64,000 nucleotides of DNA from NCBI GenBank assembly GCA_024690425.1, contig JAILCT010000258.1, forward strand, positions 1-64,000, in the 5' to 3' direction. Below are positions 18,197-26,121 of this stretch, piece after piece; the first letter of the stretch is position 1; the number at the start of each line of letters is the position of its first letter. Under the pieces are notes generated by a model that had not been told where the DNA came from, did no database searches, and saw only the letters and a list, made by a program, of their open reading frames with translations. This stretch comes from Lachnospiraceae bacterium. GTDB lineage: Bacteria; Bacillota_A; Clostridia; Lachnospirales; Lachnospiraceae. The translations under genes and the position numbers were made by a program.

Positions 18197-19231
18197 ATGC
18201 GCGAGATCACACTTGGAAGAACCGGGATAAGGGTGCCCCAGAACGGATTCGGAGCCCTTCCCATACAACGTGTCAAAATGGATGAAGCTGTCAAGATACT
18301 ACGCAAGGCTTACGACGGCGGCATGAGGTTTTTCGATACCGCAAGGGCCTACAGCGACAGCGAAGTCAAGCTGGGTGAAGCCTTTGGTACAGGATACGTC
18401 AAACGTGAGGATATCATTATCACGACCAAGACTACCGCAACAACTCCGGAAGGATTCCGCAAAGACCTTGAGACATCCCTTTCAAATCTTAAGACGGATT
18501 ATATTGATGTCTACCAGTTCCACCTCATGGGTACATGCTTTAAGCCGGACGATGGCAGCGGAATGTATGAATGTATGTTGAAGGCCAGGGATGAAGGCCT
18601 TATAAAGCACATCGGCGGTACTGCCCATAAAATAGGTATTGCAACGGAGCTTGCAGAATCAGGTCTCTATGAAACCGTACAGTATCCGATAAGCTATCTT
18701 GCTGACGAGAAGGAGATTGATTTTATACGGCTGTGCCAAAAGAACAATGTTGGTGTAATATGCATGAAAGGTCTTGCCGGCGGCCTCATTACCAATTCCG
18801 AAGCTGCAATGGCATTCGTCGGACAATTTGACGGGACAGTCCCGATCTGGGGGATCCAGCGGGAGAGTGAGCTCGATGAGTGGCTTTCCTACATGACTGA
18901 TACTCCGGTCATGAACGATAAGATAAGGGCCTTCATTGAATCCGAAAGAAATGAACTGAAGGGTGAATTCTGCAGGGGATGCGGATACTGTATGCCATGT
19001 ACCGTCGGAATACAGATAAACCAGTGCAACAGGATGAGCCTTATGTTGAGGCGCGCTCCGAGTGCGGGCTGGTTAAGCGATCACTGGCAGGAAGAGATGA
19101 AAAAGATAGAGGATTGTATATCATGCGGTGCCTGTCTGCCCAAATGTCCCTACGAGCTTGATATTCCGAACCTCCTTAAGAAAAACCTTGAAGATTACAG
19201 AGAGGTTCTTGCAGGCAACAGGGTCGTATAA
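18197..19231 (+). CDS. Aldo/keto reductase with C-terminal 2x[4Fe-4S] ferredoxin domain
   Basis: The 344-residue protein has an AKR barrel (GFGALPIQR, FFDTARAYSDSE, TKTTA, YIDVYQFH) fused to a ferredoxin-like tail. The cluster motifs are CRGCGYCMPC with a later CNR, and CISCGACLPKCP. Such clostridial fusions probably use ferredoxin electrons as well as or instead of NAD(P)H; the substrate is unknown. ATG at 18197 has AAAGGAGG 7 nt upstream. A second enzyme of the same architecture is at 44814-45986. Confidence 0.85.
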   Translation: MREITLGRTGIRVPQNGFGALPIQRVKMDEAVKILRKAYDGGMRFFDTARAYSDSEVKLGEAFGTGYVKREDIIITTKTTATTPEGFRKDLETSLSNLKTDYIDVYQFHLMGTCFKPDDGSGMYECMLKARDEGLIKHIGGTAHKIGIATELAESGLYETVQYPISYLADEKEIDFIRLCQKNNVGVICMKGLAGGLITNSEAAMAFVGQFDGTVPIWGIQRESELDEWLSYMTDTPVMNDKIRAFIESERNELKGEFCRGCGYCMPCTVGIQINQCNRMSLMLRRAPSAGWLSDHWQEEMKKIEDCISCGACLPKCPYELDIPNLLKKNLEDYREVLAGNRVV

Positions 19232-19263
19232 CCATATTTACTGGCAGGATATCGGAGGAAGTC

Positions 19264-19755
19264 ATGAGTACGGATACTTCTGCTGCGATAAGAAGATATA
19301 AGAAAAATATAGAAATTAGCGGAATTGCGCTTTTTATCATTGGGGTCTGGTCAGTACTTAAGTTCCTTATCACCGTAATGATGGGATCACAGTCACTTCA
19401 GGATGTATTACAGGTTTCGGATGCCGAGATGGAAAAGTACAGGGGCGTTTATATAGTTGCCCTGATGATCATGTTTGCACTTTTCATGCTCCTGTATCTG
19501 TATATAGCCAGGAGCGCCATTTATTATGCAAACGGCAAAAAGAAAAAGAAAACCTTCATGTACTTTGCAGCTGTTCTTGGCATATTATCCCTTATCGGTA
19601 TACCCTTCTATTTTGTATCGGAGGATGTCCTGAAAAACATAGATATGATAATAGCATCCATTATGGTGGATCTGTCCACATGCTTTCTGATATTTGATAT
19701 GCTTTATTCGTCAGTCATGATGAAAAAGCTGAAAAAGATTGAAGAGGGGAATTAG
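19264..19755 (+). CDS. Small four-helix membrane protein, unknown
   Basis: The 163-residue protein has four likely membrane helices (about 20-40, 62-85, 103-122 and 128-150) and a lysine-rich loop GKKKKKT. I do not recognise a family. ATG at 19264 has GGAGG 5-6 nt upstream. It starts a three-gene unit with a DUF6765-like protein 3 nt downstream and an HdeD-like membrane protein. Confidence 0.7.
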   Translation: MSTDTSAAIRRYKKNIEISGIALFIIGVWSVLKFLITVMMGSQSLQDVLQVSDAEMEKYRGVYIVALMIMFALFMLLYLYIARSAIYYANGKKKKKTFMYFAAVLGILSLIGIPFYFVSEDVLKNIDMIIASIMVDLSTCFLIFDMLYSSVMMKKLKKIEEGN

Positions 19756-19758
19756 AAA

Positions 19759-20856
19759 ATGCAGGAAGATTTTCATTATTATGCCACATATTGTGCTGCA
19801 TTTCTCGCAGGTTTTTCCCATACGGAAAGCATGGATATCTGTTACAGTGCGCAGTTTGTTGACCTGTGTTCAAGAACACTTCTTTACAAGCTGAAAGGTC
19901 CGGGCAACGCCGCAACAACCCAGCTGCAGCTTGAAATGATGGATGCAAGAACAGACATCGTCGGCCTTCAGGATATCACAAGGATATGGGCTTCATTCCA
20001 CTTCCTTCCAAAAGATCTCTATGCGAAAAAGGATAGGCGGCCCAGGCGGTATATGAACAAGTACAGGCTCATCTGCGGACCAAACGGTGATCTTTTGGTA
20101 AAGACTATAGAAAATGCCAAAGATAAGTCCCTTCAGCATATAGGTATTGCAATGCATGTCCTGGCAGACACCTGGGCTCACACCAATTTTGCCGGAACTC
20201 CCTCATATGTAATCAATAATGTTGACCGTGAATTTTACGAGATCATCGATCAGGGCGGAGAAGAAACCTTCCGTCAGATCTCATTCAGGCACAATCCGTC
20301 CGCCCCGGACGATCCCGAAAACGGACTGTACACAAACAGTATCCATACGGACAGCGAGAATTCCGTTATGAACCTGGGGCACGGAAGGGCGGGGCATTTC
20401 CCGGACTATTCTTTTGCACGCTTTAAATACATGCCCGCATGGGATGATTACAGGGAGACCGTGAAGGATAACCCTTCCGATTATATCAGTGCCTTTACAC
20501 AGATGGTCTATGCCATGAAGTATTTAAGAGGAGATATATCCGTTTTTGAAAGGGACAGGTATGATAACTCCGTGATGGAGAAGCATGGCAGCCGGATAAG
20601 GGATATCATAAGCAGACGCCGTCTCATCGCAAGCGAGGACTGGCGAAGCTTCGGGGAGGACATGTCGGGCTTTGAGGTAAGTGATTTTGATATAAACAGA
20701 TATCAGGACGAATATACAGGTGCGGCCGCAAATAAAAAGGATGACACCTTTATAGGGCGGTTCATTAAAGGGGCTATATCACATAAGGGTATGGTCACGG
20801 ATGAGATCTACAGATCCGGAAACATATTGGCCGGATATTCCAAGGTGGTATTATGA
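19759..20856 (+). CDS. DUF6765-like protein, histidine-rich helical
   Basis: The 365-residue soluble protein begins MQEDFHYYATYCAAFLAG with ICYSAQFVDLCS. It has a later H-x3-HVLADTWAHTNFAG segment and a C-terminal MGHGRAGH-like region (NLGHGRAGHFPDYS). The spaced His and Asp residues recall the metal sites of zinc-dependent phospholipase C-like folds, which is inference only. I recognise it as the family I know as DUF6765, without assigned function. It lies between two membrane proteins, with a 4-nt overlap to the next gene. Confidence 0.65.
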   Translation: MQEDFHYYATYCAAFLAGFSHTESMDICYSAQFVDLCSRTLLYKLKGPGNAATTQLQLEMMDARTDIVGLQDITRIWASFHFLPKDLYAKKDRRPRRYMNKYRLICGPNGDLLVKTIENAKDKSLQHIGIAMHVLADTWAHTNFAGTPSYVINNVDREFYEIIDQGGEETFRQISFRHNPSAPDDPENGLYTNSIHTDSENSVMNLGHGRAGHFPDYSFARFKYMPAWDDYRETVKDNPSDYISAFTQMVYAMKYLRGDISVFERDRYDNSVMEKHGSRIRDIISRRRLIASEDWRSFGEDMSGFEVSDFDINRYQDEYTGAAANKKDDTFIGRFIKGAISHKGMVTDEIYRSGNILAGYSKVVL

Positions 20857-21386
20857 CAAAGCTTCAGAGAGCAAAAAGTATTATGGCAGGCCTTATTATG
20901 ATCTTAACGTCCGTGATCATGTTCAGGTATCCTGCCGATTCATATGCTTTTATCCTATTCTTCATCGGTACGGGTTTTCTTGTGACCGGCATAGGAAGAC
21001 TTATTTACTACTTTACCATGGCTCGATATATGGTCGGAGGAAAGATGACCCTTTACATGGGAGTTATCCTGGTTGATTTTGCTGTGCTCACAACTTCGCT
21101 CGTGAATGTTCCGAAGGTATATATCCTTGTGTATCTTGCGGTTATCCATGCTTTCTCTGGTCTTATCGAAGTGCTCCGGGCAAGGGAAACAAGACAGACG
21201 GGATCGGGGCGTTTCAAGCTTAAGTTCTTCCACGGAATACTGAACATCACAATGGCTCTATGCTGCCTCATCTTCATAAACAGGACCAACACAGCCATCT
21301 TCGTATACTGTCTGGGGCTTGCCTATTCGGGGTTGATCCGGGTGATCACAGCGTTCCGCAGGTCGACATTTGTGTATATCCAGTAA
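20853..21386 (+). CDS. HdeD/DUF308-like membrane protein
   Basis: The 177-residue protein has six predicted short membrane helices in three pairs, the pattern of DUF308/HdeD proteins. Examples are IMAGLIMILTSVIMF and FHGILNITMALCCLIF. The start overlaps the previous stop as ATGA, so translation is coupled. Function unknown; HdeD relatives are linked to acid or membrane stress in enterobacteria. Confidence 0.68.
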   Translation: MTKLQRAKSIMAGLIMILTSVIMFRYPADSYAFILFFIGTGFLVTGIGRLIYYFTMARYMVGGKMTLYMGVILVDFAVLTTSLVNVPKVYILVYLAVIHAFSGLIEVLRARETRQTGSGRFKLKFFHGILNITMALCCLIFINRTNTAIFVYCLGLAYSGLIRVITAFRRSTFVYIQ

Positions 21387-21399
21387 TTGATAATCACTC

Positions 21400-21428
21400 T
21401 TGACAGCATCAGTCAAAAAGACTATACT
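21400..21428 (+). promoter_or_regulatory. Promoter of thiT riboswitch transcript
   Basis: TTGACA (21400-21405), exactly 17 nt and TATACT (21423-21428), placed 23 nt ahead of the riboswitch. Near-consensus vegetative promoter. Confidence 0.8.
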
Positions 21429-21450
21429 CCGAATCGAACAAAAAAATAAA

Positions 21451-21536
21451 ACGTGCTAGGGGTGCATTTTGCTGAGATGGACATTGTCCTAACCCTCATT
21501 ACTTGAACCGGGTAATACCGGCGTAAGGAAGCAATG
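21451..21536 (+). promoter_or_regulatory. TPP riboswitch (THI element)
   Basis: The conserved THI core elements are all present in order: CTAGGGGTGC, GCTGAGATGG, the CCTAACCCT segment, ACTTGAACCGGGTAATACCGGCG and the closing AAGGAAGCA. TGCT (21454-21457) can pair with AGCA (21530-21533) as the P1 stem. It precedes a thiamine transporter gene and should lower its expression when thiamine pyrophosphate is abundant. Confidence 0.96.
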
Positions 21537-21555
21537 ATCATATGATGGATTATGT

Positions 21556-21583
21556 ACCTCCTGCACGTAGATACGCAGGAGGT
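21556..21583 (+). promoter_or_regulatory. Ribosome-site sequestering hairpin for thiT
   Basis: ACCTCCTGC (21556-21564) pairs perfectly with GCAGGAGGT (21575-21583), which contains the Shine-Dalgarno site 6 nt before ATG 21590. No T-run follows, so TPP control is probably at translation initiation. Confidence 0.82.
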
Positions 21584-21589
21584 TCTATT

Positions 21590-22321
21590 ATGTCTGGTTT
21601 AATCAATCACGTGAACGATCCCGAATGGGGATCATACTTCGAGCTGACAAAGGGCGGATATTATGTGGCTGTAATACTCATGCTCATTGTCATCGCCATC
21701 GCGGCATATATTGCCGGCAAGAAACAGGATACAGGCCGGTTTTCCGCCAAGAAGCTGTCTTGTGCGGGAATATCCTTAGCACTTGCATTTGTAACTTCTT
21801 ATATAAAGTTCGAGCTTCCCATGGGCGGTTCTGTCACCTTATTCTCAATGTTTTTCATCTGCTTTGTCGGATACGTGTATGGGATCAAGGTCGGATTTAC
21901 CGCTGCGTTCGCATACAGCCTCCTCCAGTTTATCCAGGATGGCGGTAATTATTTCCTTACTCCCTTCCAGGTATGCTGCGACTATTTCTTCGCTTTTACC
22001 GCACTTGGCGTAGCCGGATTCTTTTACAATAAGGAAAAAGGACTTGTAAAGGGATTTGTTTTTGCCGCCCTTATAAGGGGACTTTTCCATACGATAGGCG
22101 GATATATCTACTGGATGGATTACATGCCCGACTGGTTCCCTGCATCTCTCAAAAGCGTATACTCGATCGTATATAATTACAGCTACATCCTTACGGAGAT
22201 GGCAGCAACTCTCATAGTCATAAATATACCCGCAGTCAGGAAGGGGATAGAAAGGATAAAGGAACAGTTTTCTGATCCATCCGTACCTTCATCTTTCAGG
22301 CCTGAACCTGATCATACCTGA
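21590..22321 (+). CDS. thiT: Thiamine transporter ThiT (ECF S component)
   Basis: The 243-residue protein has six membrane helices and ThiT-type features: ISLALAFVTSYIKFELPMGGSVTLFSM near the first helices, and GGNYFLTPFQ and GGYIYWMDYMPDWFP for thiamine binding. ThiT is the substrate-binding subunit of an energy-coupling-factor transporter; the EcfA/T energising module is not in the window. ATG at 21590 is set by the AGGAGG inside the sequestering hairpin. The TPP riboswitch upstream agrees with the role, and thiN, which converts thiamine to TPP, is at 44.1 kb. Confidence 0.94.
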   Translation: MSGLINHVNDPEWGSYFELTKGGYYVAVILMLIVIAIAAYIAGKKQDTGRFSAKKLSCAGISLALAFVTSYIKFELPMGGSVTLFSMFFICFVGYVYGIKVGFTAAFAYSLLQFIQDGGNYFLTPFQVCCDYFFAFTALGVAGFFYNKEKGLVKGFVFAALIRGLFHTIGGYIYWMDYMPDWFPASLKSVYSIVYNYSYILTEMAATLIVINIPAVRKGIERIKEQFSDPSVPSSFRPEPDHT

Positions 22322-23254
22322 TCAGTCGTTTTCAAACAGGGGTGTTGAGAAATACCTCTCAGCGGTATCGGGAAGCACTGTCACAACGGTCTTGCCCCTG
22401 CCAAGCTTCTTGGCCATCTTAAGGGCAGCCGCGACATTGGTTCCCGAGCTTATACCGCACATAAGCCCTTCCTTGCGCGCAAGGTCCTTGGCTGTCTGAA
22501 TGGCTTCTTCATCGCTTACTATATAAATATCATCATATATCTTCTGATTAAGGTTTTTGGGTATTATCCCGTCACCTATTCCCATCTGTATATGGGTTCC
22601 GATGTTGCCTCCCGCAAGAATGGCCGCATTCTCCGGTTCAACCGCCCATATCTCGATATCCGGATATTGAGCCTTCAGGGTCTCACCTATACCGCTTATC
22701 GTCCCGCCCGTTCCTATTCCGGAGCAGAACCCGTGGATAGGTCCTGCAACCTGTTCCAGTATCTCAAGACCGGTGTGGTGCTTATGTACCTTGGGGTTTG
22801 CCGGATTCTCGAACTGCTGGGGGATGTAGACTCTGGGATCCTCCTTGGACATCCTTATGGCGGTCTGCAGGCATTCATCCATGCAGGCACCGATGTCACC
22901 GTCATCATGTATCAGAATGACCTTCGCTCCGTAATGGTTCACAAGCAGCCGTCTCTCCTGGCTCACGCTGTCAGGCATTATGATCACGGTCTCAAGTCCC
23001 ATTACCGCACCGATAAGAGCCAAGCCGATACCCTGATTCCCGGATGTCGGCTCGACTATTATCGTATCTTCCTTTATTATTCCGTCCTTTTTTGCCTGTT
23101 TTATCATGTTGAAGGCAGTTCTGGTCTTTATGGATCCTCCAACATTAAGGCCTTCGTATTTTACCAGGACTTCGGCCGCATCCGGGTCACTCATCCTGTT
23201 AAGTCTTATCATCGGCGTATGGCCGATGTAATCAAGTACGCTGTCACAGATCAT
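22322..23254 (-). CDS. Cysteine synthase family PLP enzyme, second gene of the cystathionine operon
   Basis: The 310-residue protein has IGHTPMIRLNR, GGSIKTR (PLP Lys43), TSGNQGIGLAL, GTGGTISGIGE and LPDTAERYFST. TSGNQG and SIKTR differ from classical TSGNTG and SVKDR, so substrate preference may differ, for example O-phosphoserine or cystathionine beta-synthase-like. It follows the cystathionine synthase/lyase gene on the same strand with an 89-nt gap, with no hairpin between, and is probably co-transcribed from promoter copy 3. Its stop abuts the thiT stop. Confidence 0.8.
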   Translation of the reverse strand: MICDSVLDYIGHTPMIRLNRMSDPDAAEVLVKYEGLNVGGSIKTRTAFNMIKQAKKDGIIKEDTIIVEPTSGNQGIGLALIGAVMGLETVIIMPDSVSQERRLLVNHYGAKVILIHDDGDIGACMDECLQTAIRMSKEDPRVYIPQQFENPANPKVHKHHTGLEILEQVAGPIHGFCSGIGTGGTISGIGETLKAQYPDIEIWAVEPENAAILAGGNIGTHIQMGIGDGIIPKNLNQKIYDDIYIVSDEEAIQTAKDLARKEGLMCGISSGTNVAAALKMAKKLGRGKTVVTVLPDTAERYFSTPLFEND

Positions 23255-23343
23255 ACCCTGCTCCTTTTTTGATAGATTAAGATCAACTCAGAGTCAATCA
23301 TACAACCTATCGGCCAAAGAGGCAAGTTTTCCTGTGATCTCTT

Positions 23344-24495
23344 CTATCTGGCCGATGCTTCAATGGCCTGCTCAAGATCAGCGATCAGGTCATCCACATT
23401 CTCTATTCCGACCGACAATCTGATAAGCTCATCAACGATACCAACCTCTTCCCTGACTTCCCTGGGAATAGCAGCATGCGTCATAGATGCCGGATGGCAT
23501 ACAAGTGATTCCACTCCGCCAAGGCTCTCAGCCAAAGTCACAAGCTTAAGCGATTCGAAGAATTTCCTGTAATCGTATTTTTTGTCAAGCACGAATGAAA
23601 TCATCGCACCCGCTCCGTCTGCCTGCTTTTTCTGAACCTCATATCCGGGATCTGATTCAAGACCCGGATAATATATCTTTTCAACATATCCGCTCTTTTC
23701 AAGCCATCTTGCTATCTTATCTGCATTTTCAACATGCCGGTCCATCCTGACTCCCAGTGTCTTTATTCCCCTTGTTACCAGGAAGCTGTCAAAAGGAGAC
23801 AGAACACCGCCTATTGCATTCTGAAGATAATACAGCCTGTCTGCAAGTTCCTTGTCCTTTACGGCAACGAAACCCGAGATGGTATCTGAATGCCCGCCAA
23901 GATACTTGGTCCCGCTGTGAATGACTATGTCTGCGCCGAGAGAAAGGGGCCTCTGAAGATAAGGTGTCAGGAAGGTATTATCCACTATAACAAGCTTGCC
24001 TGCCTTCTTTGCTATCTTCGATACCGCCTCGATATCGGTAACCGTAAGAAGGGGATTGGCCGGAGTCTCGATATATACTGCTTTAACCTCGGGTGTTATC
24101 GCATCTTCTACCTGCTTAAGATCCGATGTATCCACTATCTCATAGGTGATACCGAAATTACTGAAAACGTTATCAAGTATTCGGAAGGTTCCTCCGTAAA
24201 TATTGTCAGATACTACAAGCCTGTCGCCCTGCTTAAATAAAGAAAGAACAGTATTGATAGCTGCAAGGCCCGATGCGAATGCCATCCCGTACTTACCTTC
24301 CTCAAGTTCGGCGATCAGGGCTTCAAGTGCGGCCCTTGTGGGATTTCCTGTCCTTGAATACTCCCAGCCCCTGTCCTTGCCAAGGCCGTCCTGTCTGTAG
24401 GTCGATGTCTGATATATCGGAACGACAACCGCTCCGGTGGTCTCATCCCCGTCTATTCCTCCGTGTATAAGCTTTGATTCTATTGCATAACTCAT
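23344..24495 (-). CDS. Cystathionine gamma-synthase / gamma-lyase family enzyme
   Basis: The 383-residue fold-type I PLP enzyme has YSRTGNPTR, ASGLAAI, SDNIYGGTFR, DNTFLTPYLQRP and SGTKYLGGHSD (PLP Lys197). The length and motif set fit MetB, MccB or MetC-type enzymes equally, so the direction of transsulfuration is open. Pairing with a cysteine-synthase-like gene recalls the mccA-mccB pair that converts homocysteine to cysteine. ATG at 24495 has AGGAGG 6 nt upstream. Promoter copy 3 of the LysR-type element lies ahead of it. Confidence 0.85.
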   Translation of the reverse strand: MSYAIESKLIHGGIDGDETTGAVVVPIYQTSTYRQDGLGKDRGWEYSRTGNPTRAALEALIAELEEGKYGMAFASGLAAINTVLSLFKQGDRLVVSDNIYGGTFRILDNVFSNFGITYEIVDTSDLKQVEDAITPEVKAVYIETPANPLLTVTDIEAVSKIAKKAGKLVIVDNTFLTPYLQRPLSLGADIVIHSGTKYLGGHSDTISGFVAVKDKELADRLYYLQNAIGGVLSPFDSFLVTRGIKTLGVRMDRHVENADKIARWLEKSGYVEKIYYPGLESDPGYEVQKKQADGAGAMISFVLDKKYDYRKFFESLKLVTLAESLGGVESLVCHPASMTHAAIPREVREEVGIVDELIRLSVGIENVDDLIADLEQAIEASAR

Positions 24496-24523
24496 GATCT
24501 TACCTCCTCTTTTTTCTTCCTAA

Positions 24524-24593
24524 ATGATAATCTCCCTGCAGATCTCTGTCTAATTCCTAAATATTATCGGACGTTATAGGTTATGCCTATAAC
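24524..24593 (-). promoter_or_regulatory. Cystathionine operon promoter with LysR-type operator, copy 3
   Basis: Minus strand: GTTATAGG-N5-CCTATAAC (24573-24593), 18 nt, ATTAGACA with TAGACA at 24552-24547, 17 nt, and TATCAT at 24529-24524. Same geometry as the other copies. Confidence 0.8.
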
Positions 24594-24603
24594 TATACCG
24601 GCC

Positions 24604-24632
24604 TTGTCTAGGGAACAGATCTGTTGTATGAT
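24604..24632 (+). promoter_or_regulatory. Promoter of GNAT gene
   Basis: TTGTCT (24604-24609), 17 nt and TATGAT (24627-24632). It starts 11 nt beyond the operator palindrome, so the divergent genes could influence each other. Confidence 0.55.
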
Positions 24633-24664
24633 TGATTTTGAATATTTCAGGGAGGAATTGCCGT

Positions 24665-25135
24665 ATGAATATCCGAAATGCACAGAGCAAAGACACCGAC
24701 AGGATCCTGTACCTGCTAAGTCAGGTACTTGAGATCCACGCAGAAATAAGGCCCGACATATTTATATCCGGGACCACCAAATATACCCACGAAGATCTTA
24801 TCGGATTATTTGAGGATGAAACCAGGCGGACTTATGTTGCAGTCGATGAGAATGATGAGGTTCTCGGTTATGCCATGTGTGAACTGAAGGAATATAAGGA
24901 CAGTAATAATATCCATCCTCATAAGGAAATATATATTGACGACCTGTGCGTTGATTCCGCAGCAAGGGGACAGGGTATAGGAAAGGACCTGTTCCTGTAT
25001 GTTAAGGAACAGGCCCGAATAATGGACTGTTATAATATTACCCTCAATGTCTGGGAGGGAAATGACACGGCGAAGGCCTTCTATGACAGTATGGGTATGA
25101 AACCCAAGTCAACCAAGATGGAGATGTTAGCCTAA
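24665..25135 (+). CDS. GNAT family N-acetyltransferase
   Basis: The 156-residue protein has the GNAT fold: an N-terminal IRNAQSKDTDRI, a central YVAVDENDEVLGYAM, and the acetyl-CoA loop DDLCVDSAARGQGIGKDL (Q/RxxGxG/A). It ends with NVWEGNDTAKAFYDSMGM. The acetyl acceptor is unknown. ATG at 24665 has GGGAGG 9 nt upstream. Its stop overlaps the convergent LysR gene by 9 bp. Confidence 0.88.
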   Translation: MNIRNAQSKDTDRILYLLSQVLEIHAEIRPDIFISGTTKYTHEDLIGLFEDETRRTYVAVDENDEVLGYAMCELKEYKDSNNIHPHKEIYIDDLCVDSAARGQGIGKDLFLYVKEQARIMDCYNITLNVWEGNDTAKAFYDSMGMKPKSTKMEMLA

Positions 25136-26053
25136 TACCATATCCTTGTATTTGGATATCTCTTCTATGTATTTTAGTCCGATCTCACTAATGATGGAAT
25201 TCTTCCTGGCGATATATCCGATAGTCATCTTCTCATCCGTATCCACCTTCAGGGCGCAGTAATCATCGCCGTTAAGGTCCTCGCACAGGATACCCGAACA
25301 CAGGGTATATCCGTTGACGCCCTTGGCAAGGTTAAGCATTGTCGCCCGGTCGTTGGCTCTTATTATCTGCCTGTACTGGTTGGTGCTCATTACCTCCTCT
25401 GCGTAATAAGCCGAATTGTATTCGCCCTGGTCAAATGCAAGACAGGGAAAATCATCCAGTTCCTCAAGGGTTACCGGCTCGCCGGTCTTAAGCTTCTTCT
25501 TCGCAAGCGGATTGTCCTTGCTTATGTAGGCATATATTGAACAGTCAAACAGCGGTGTGAATGAAAGACCTGCTTCTGACAAAACCTTCTCAAGAACCTT
25601 CCTGTTAAAGTCATTCAGGTATATGATCCCCAGCTCACTCTTCTGATTCTTAACATTCGATATTATCTCATGGGTCTTGGTCTCATGAACCTCGAACTCA
25701 TAATCATCATATCCATACTGGTTCACCAGCTCTATGAATGCCTTGACCGCAAAGGAATAATGCTGCATCGACACCGAAAACTGGCGCTTGATATTGGTCT
25801 TGGAGATATATTTAGCGTCCAATATATCGTACTGTTCTACAACCGATCTGGCGTAGCCGATGAACTCCGCACCCTTCACCGTAAGAGATATTCCGTTCTT
25901 CGACCTTATGAAGATATCGAAACCAATCTCATCCTCGAGGGCATGCATTGCTCCCGTGAGGCTCGGCTGAGAGATGAAGAGTTTCTTGGCCGCGTCGTTA
26001 AGTGAATTTTCTTTCGAGATCGCGATTGCGTACTTTAGCTGGTTAAGGGTCAT
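25127..26053 (-). CDS. LysR-family regulator, likely of sulfur genes
   Basis: The 308-residue protein has an N-terminal HTH (MTLNQLKYAIAISKENSLNDAAKKLFISQPSLTGAM) written here in its recognisable parts: LNDAAKKLFISQPSLT at about 19-34, followed by the effector domain. It sits directly downstream of metY, separated only by a hairpin repeat. Four promoters in the window carry a palindrome at the -66 position expected for LysR activators, three of them ahead of sulfur genes. It is therefore the best candidate for binding them; the co-inducer would be something like O-acetylserine or O-acetylhomoserine. ATG at 26053 was chosen for its GAGAATAATA upstream and LysR-typical beginning. Confidence 0.88.
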   Translation of the reverse strand: MTLNQLKYAIAISKENSLNDAAKKLFISQPSLTGAMHALEDEIGFDIFIRSKNGISLTVKGAEFIGYARSVVEQYDILDAKYISKTNIKRQFSVSMQHYSFAVKAFIELVNQYGYDDYEFEVHETKTHEIISNVKNQKSELGIIYLNDFNRKVLEKVLSEAGLSFTPLFDCSIYAYISKDNPLAKKKLKTGEPVTLEELDDFPCLAFDQGEYNSAYYAEEVMSTNQYRQIIRANDRATMLNLAKGVNGYTLCSGILCEDLNGDDYCALKVDTDEKMTIGYIARKNSIISEIGLKYIEEISKYKDMVLG

Positions 26054-26077
26054 TATTATTCTCCTATGTTTTTCCAA

Positions 26078-26110
26078 ATGAAGACAGTAGAACCGTCCCC
26101 ATGTCTTCAT
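26078..26110. repeat. Hairpin repeat between metY and lysR
   Basis: Perfect 9-bp arms ATGAAGACA (26078-26086) and TGTCTTCAT (26102-26110) around GTAGAACCGTCCCCA, identical in loop to the copy at 13654-13688. It could attenuate read-through from metY into the lysR gene. Confidence 0.88.
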
Positions 26111-26121
26111 AGGACTTTATT

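Noticed and set aside
22592..23272. A 226-codon open frame antisense to the third cysteine-synthase gene
   Set aside because: Shadow of a well-conserved PLP enzyme gene; no motif, no ribosome site.
9836..24593. GTTATAGG/CCTATAAC palindromes considered as plain terminators
   Set aside because: Copies 1-3 lack T-runs, are short, and keep a constant distance to a downstream promoter, which fits an operator better.
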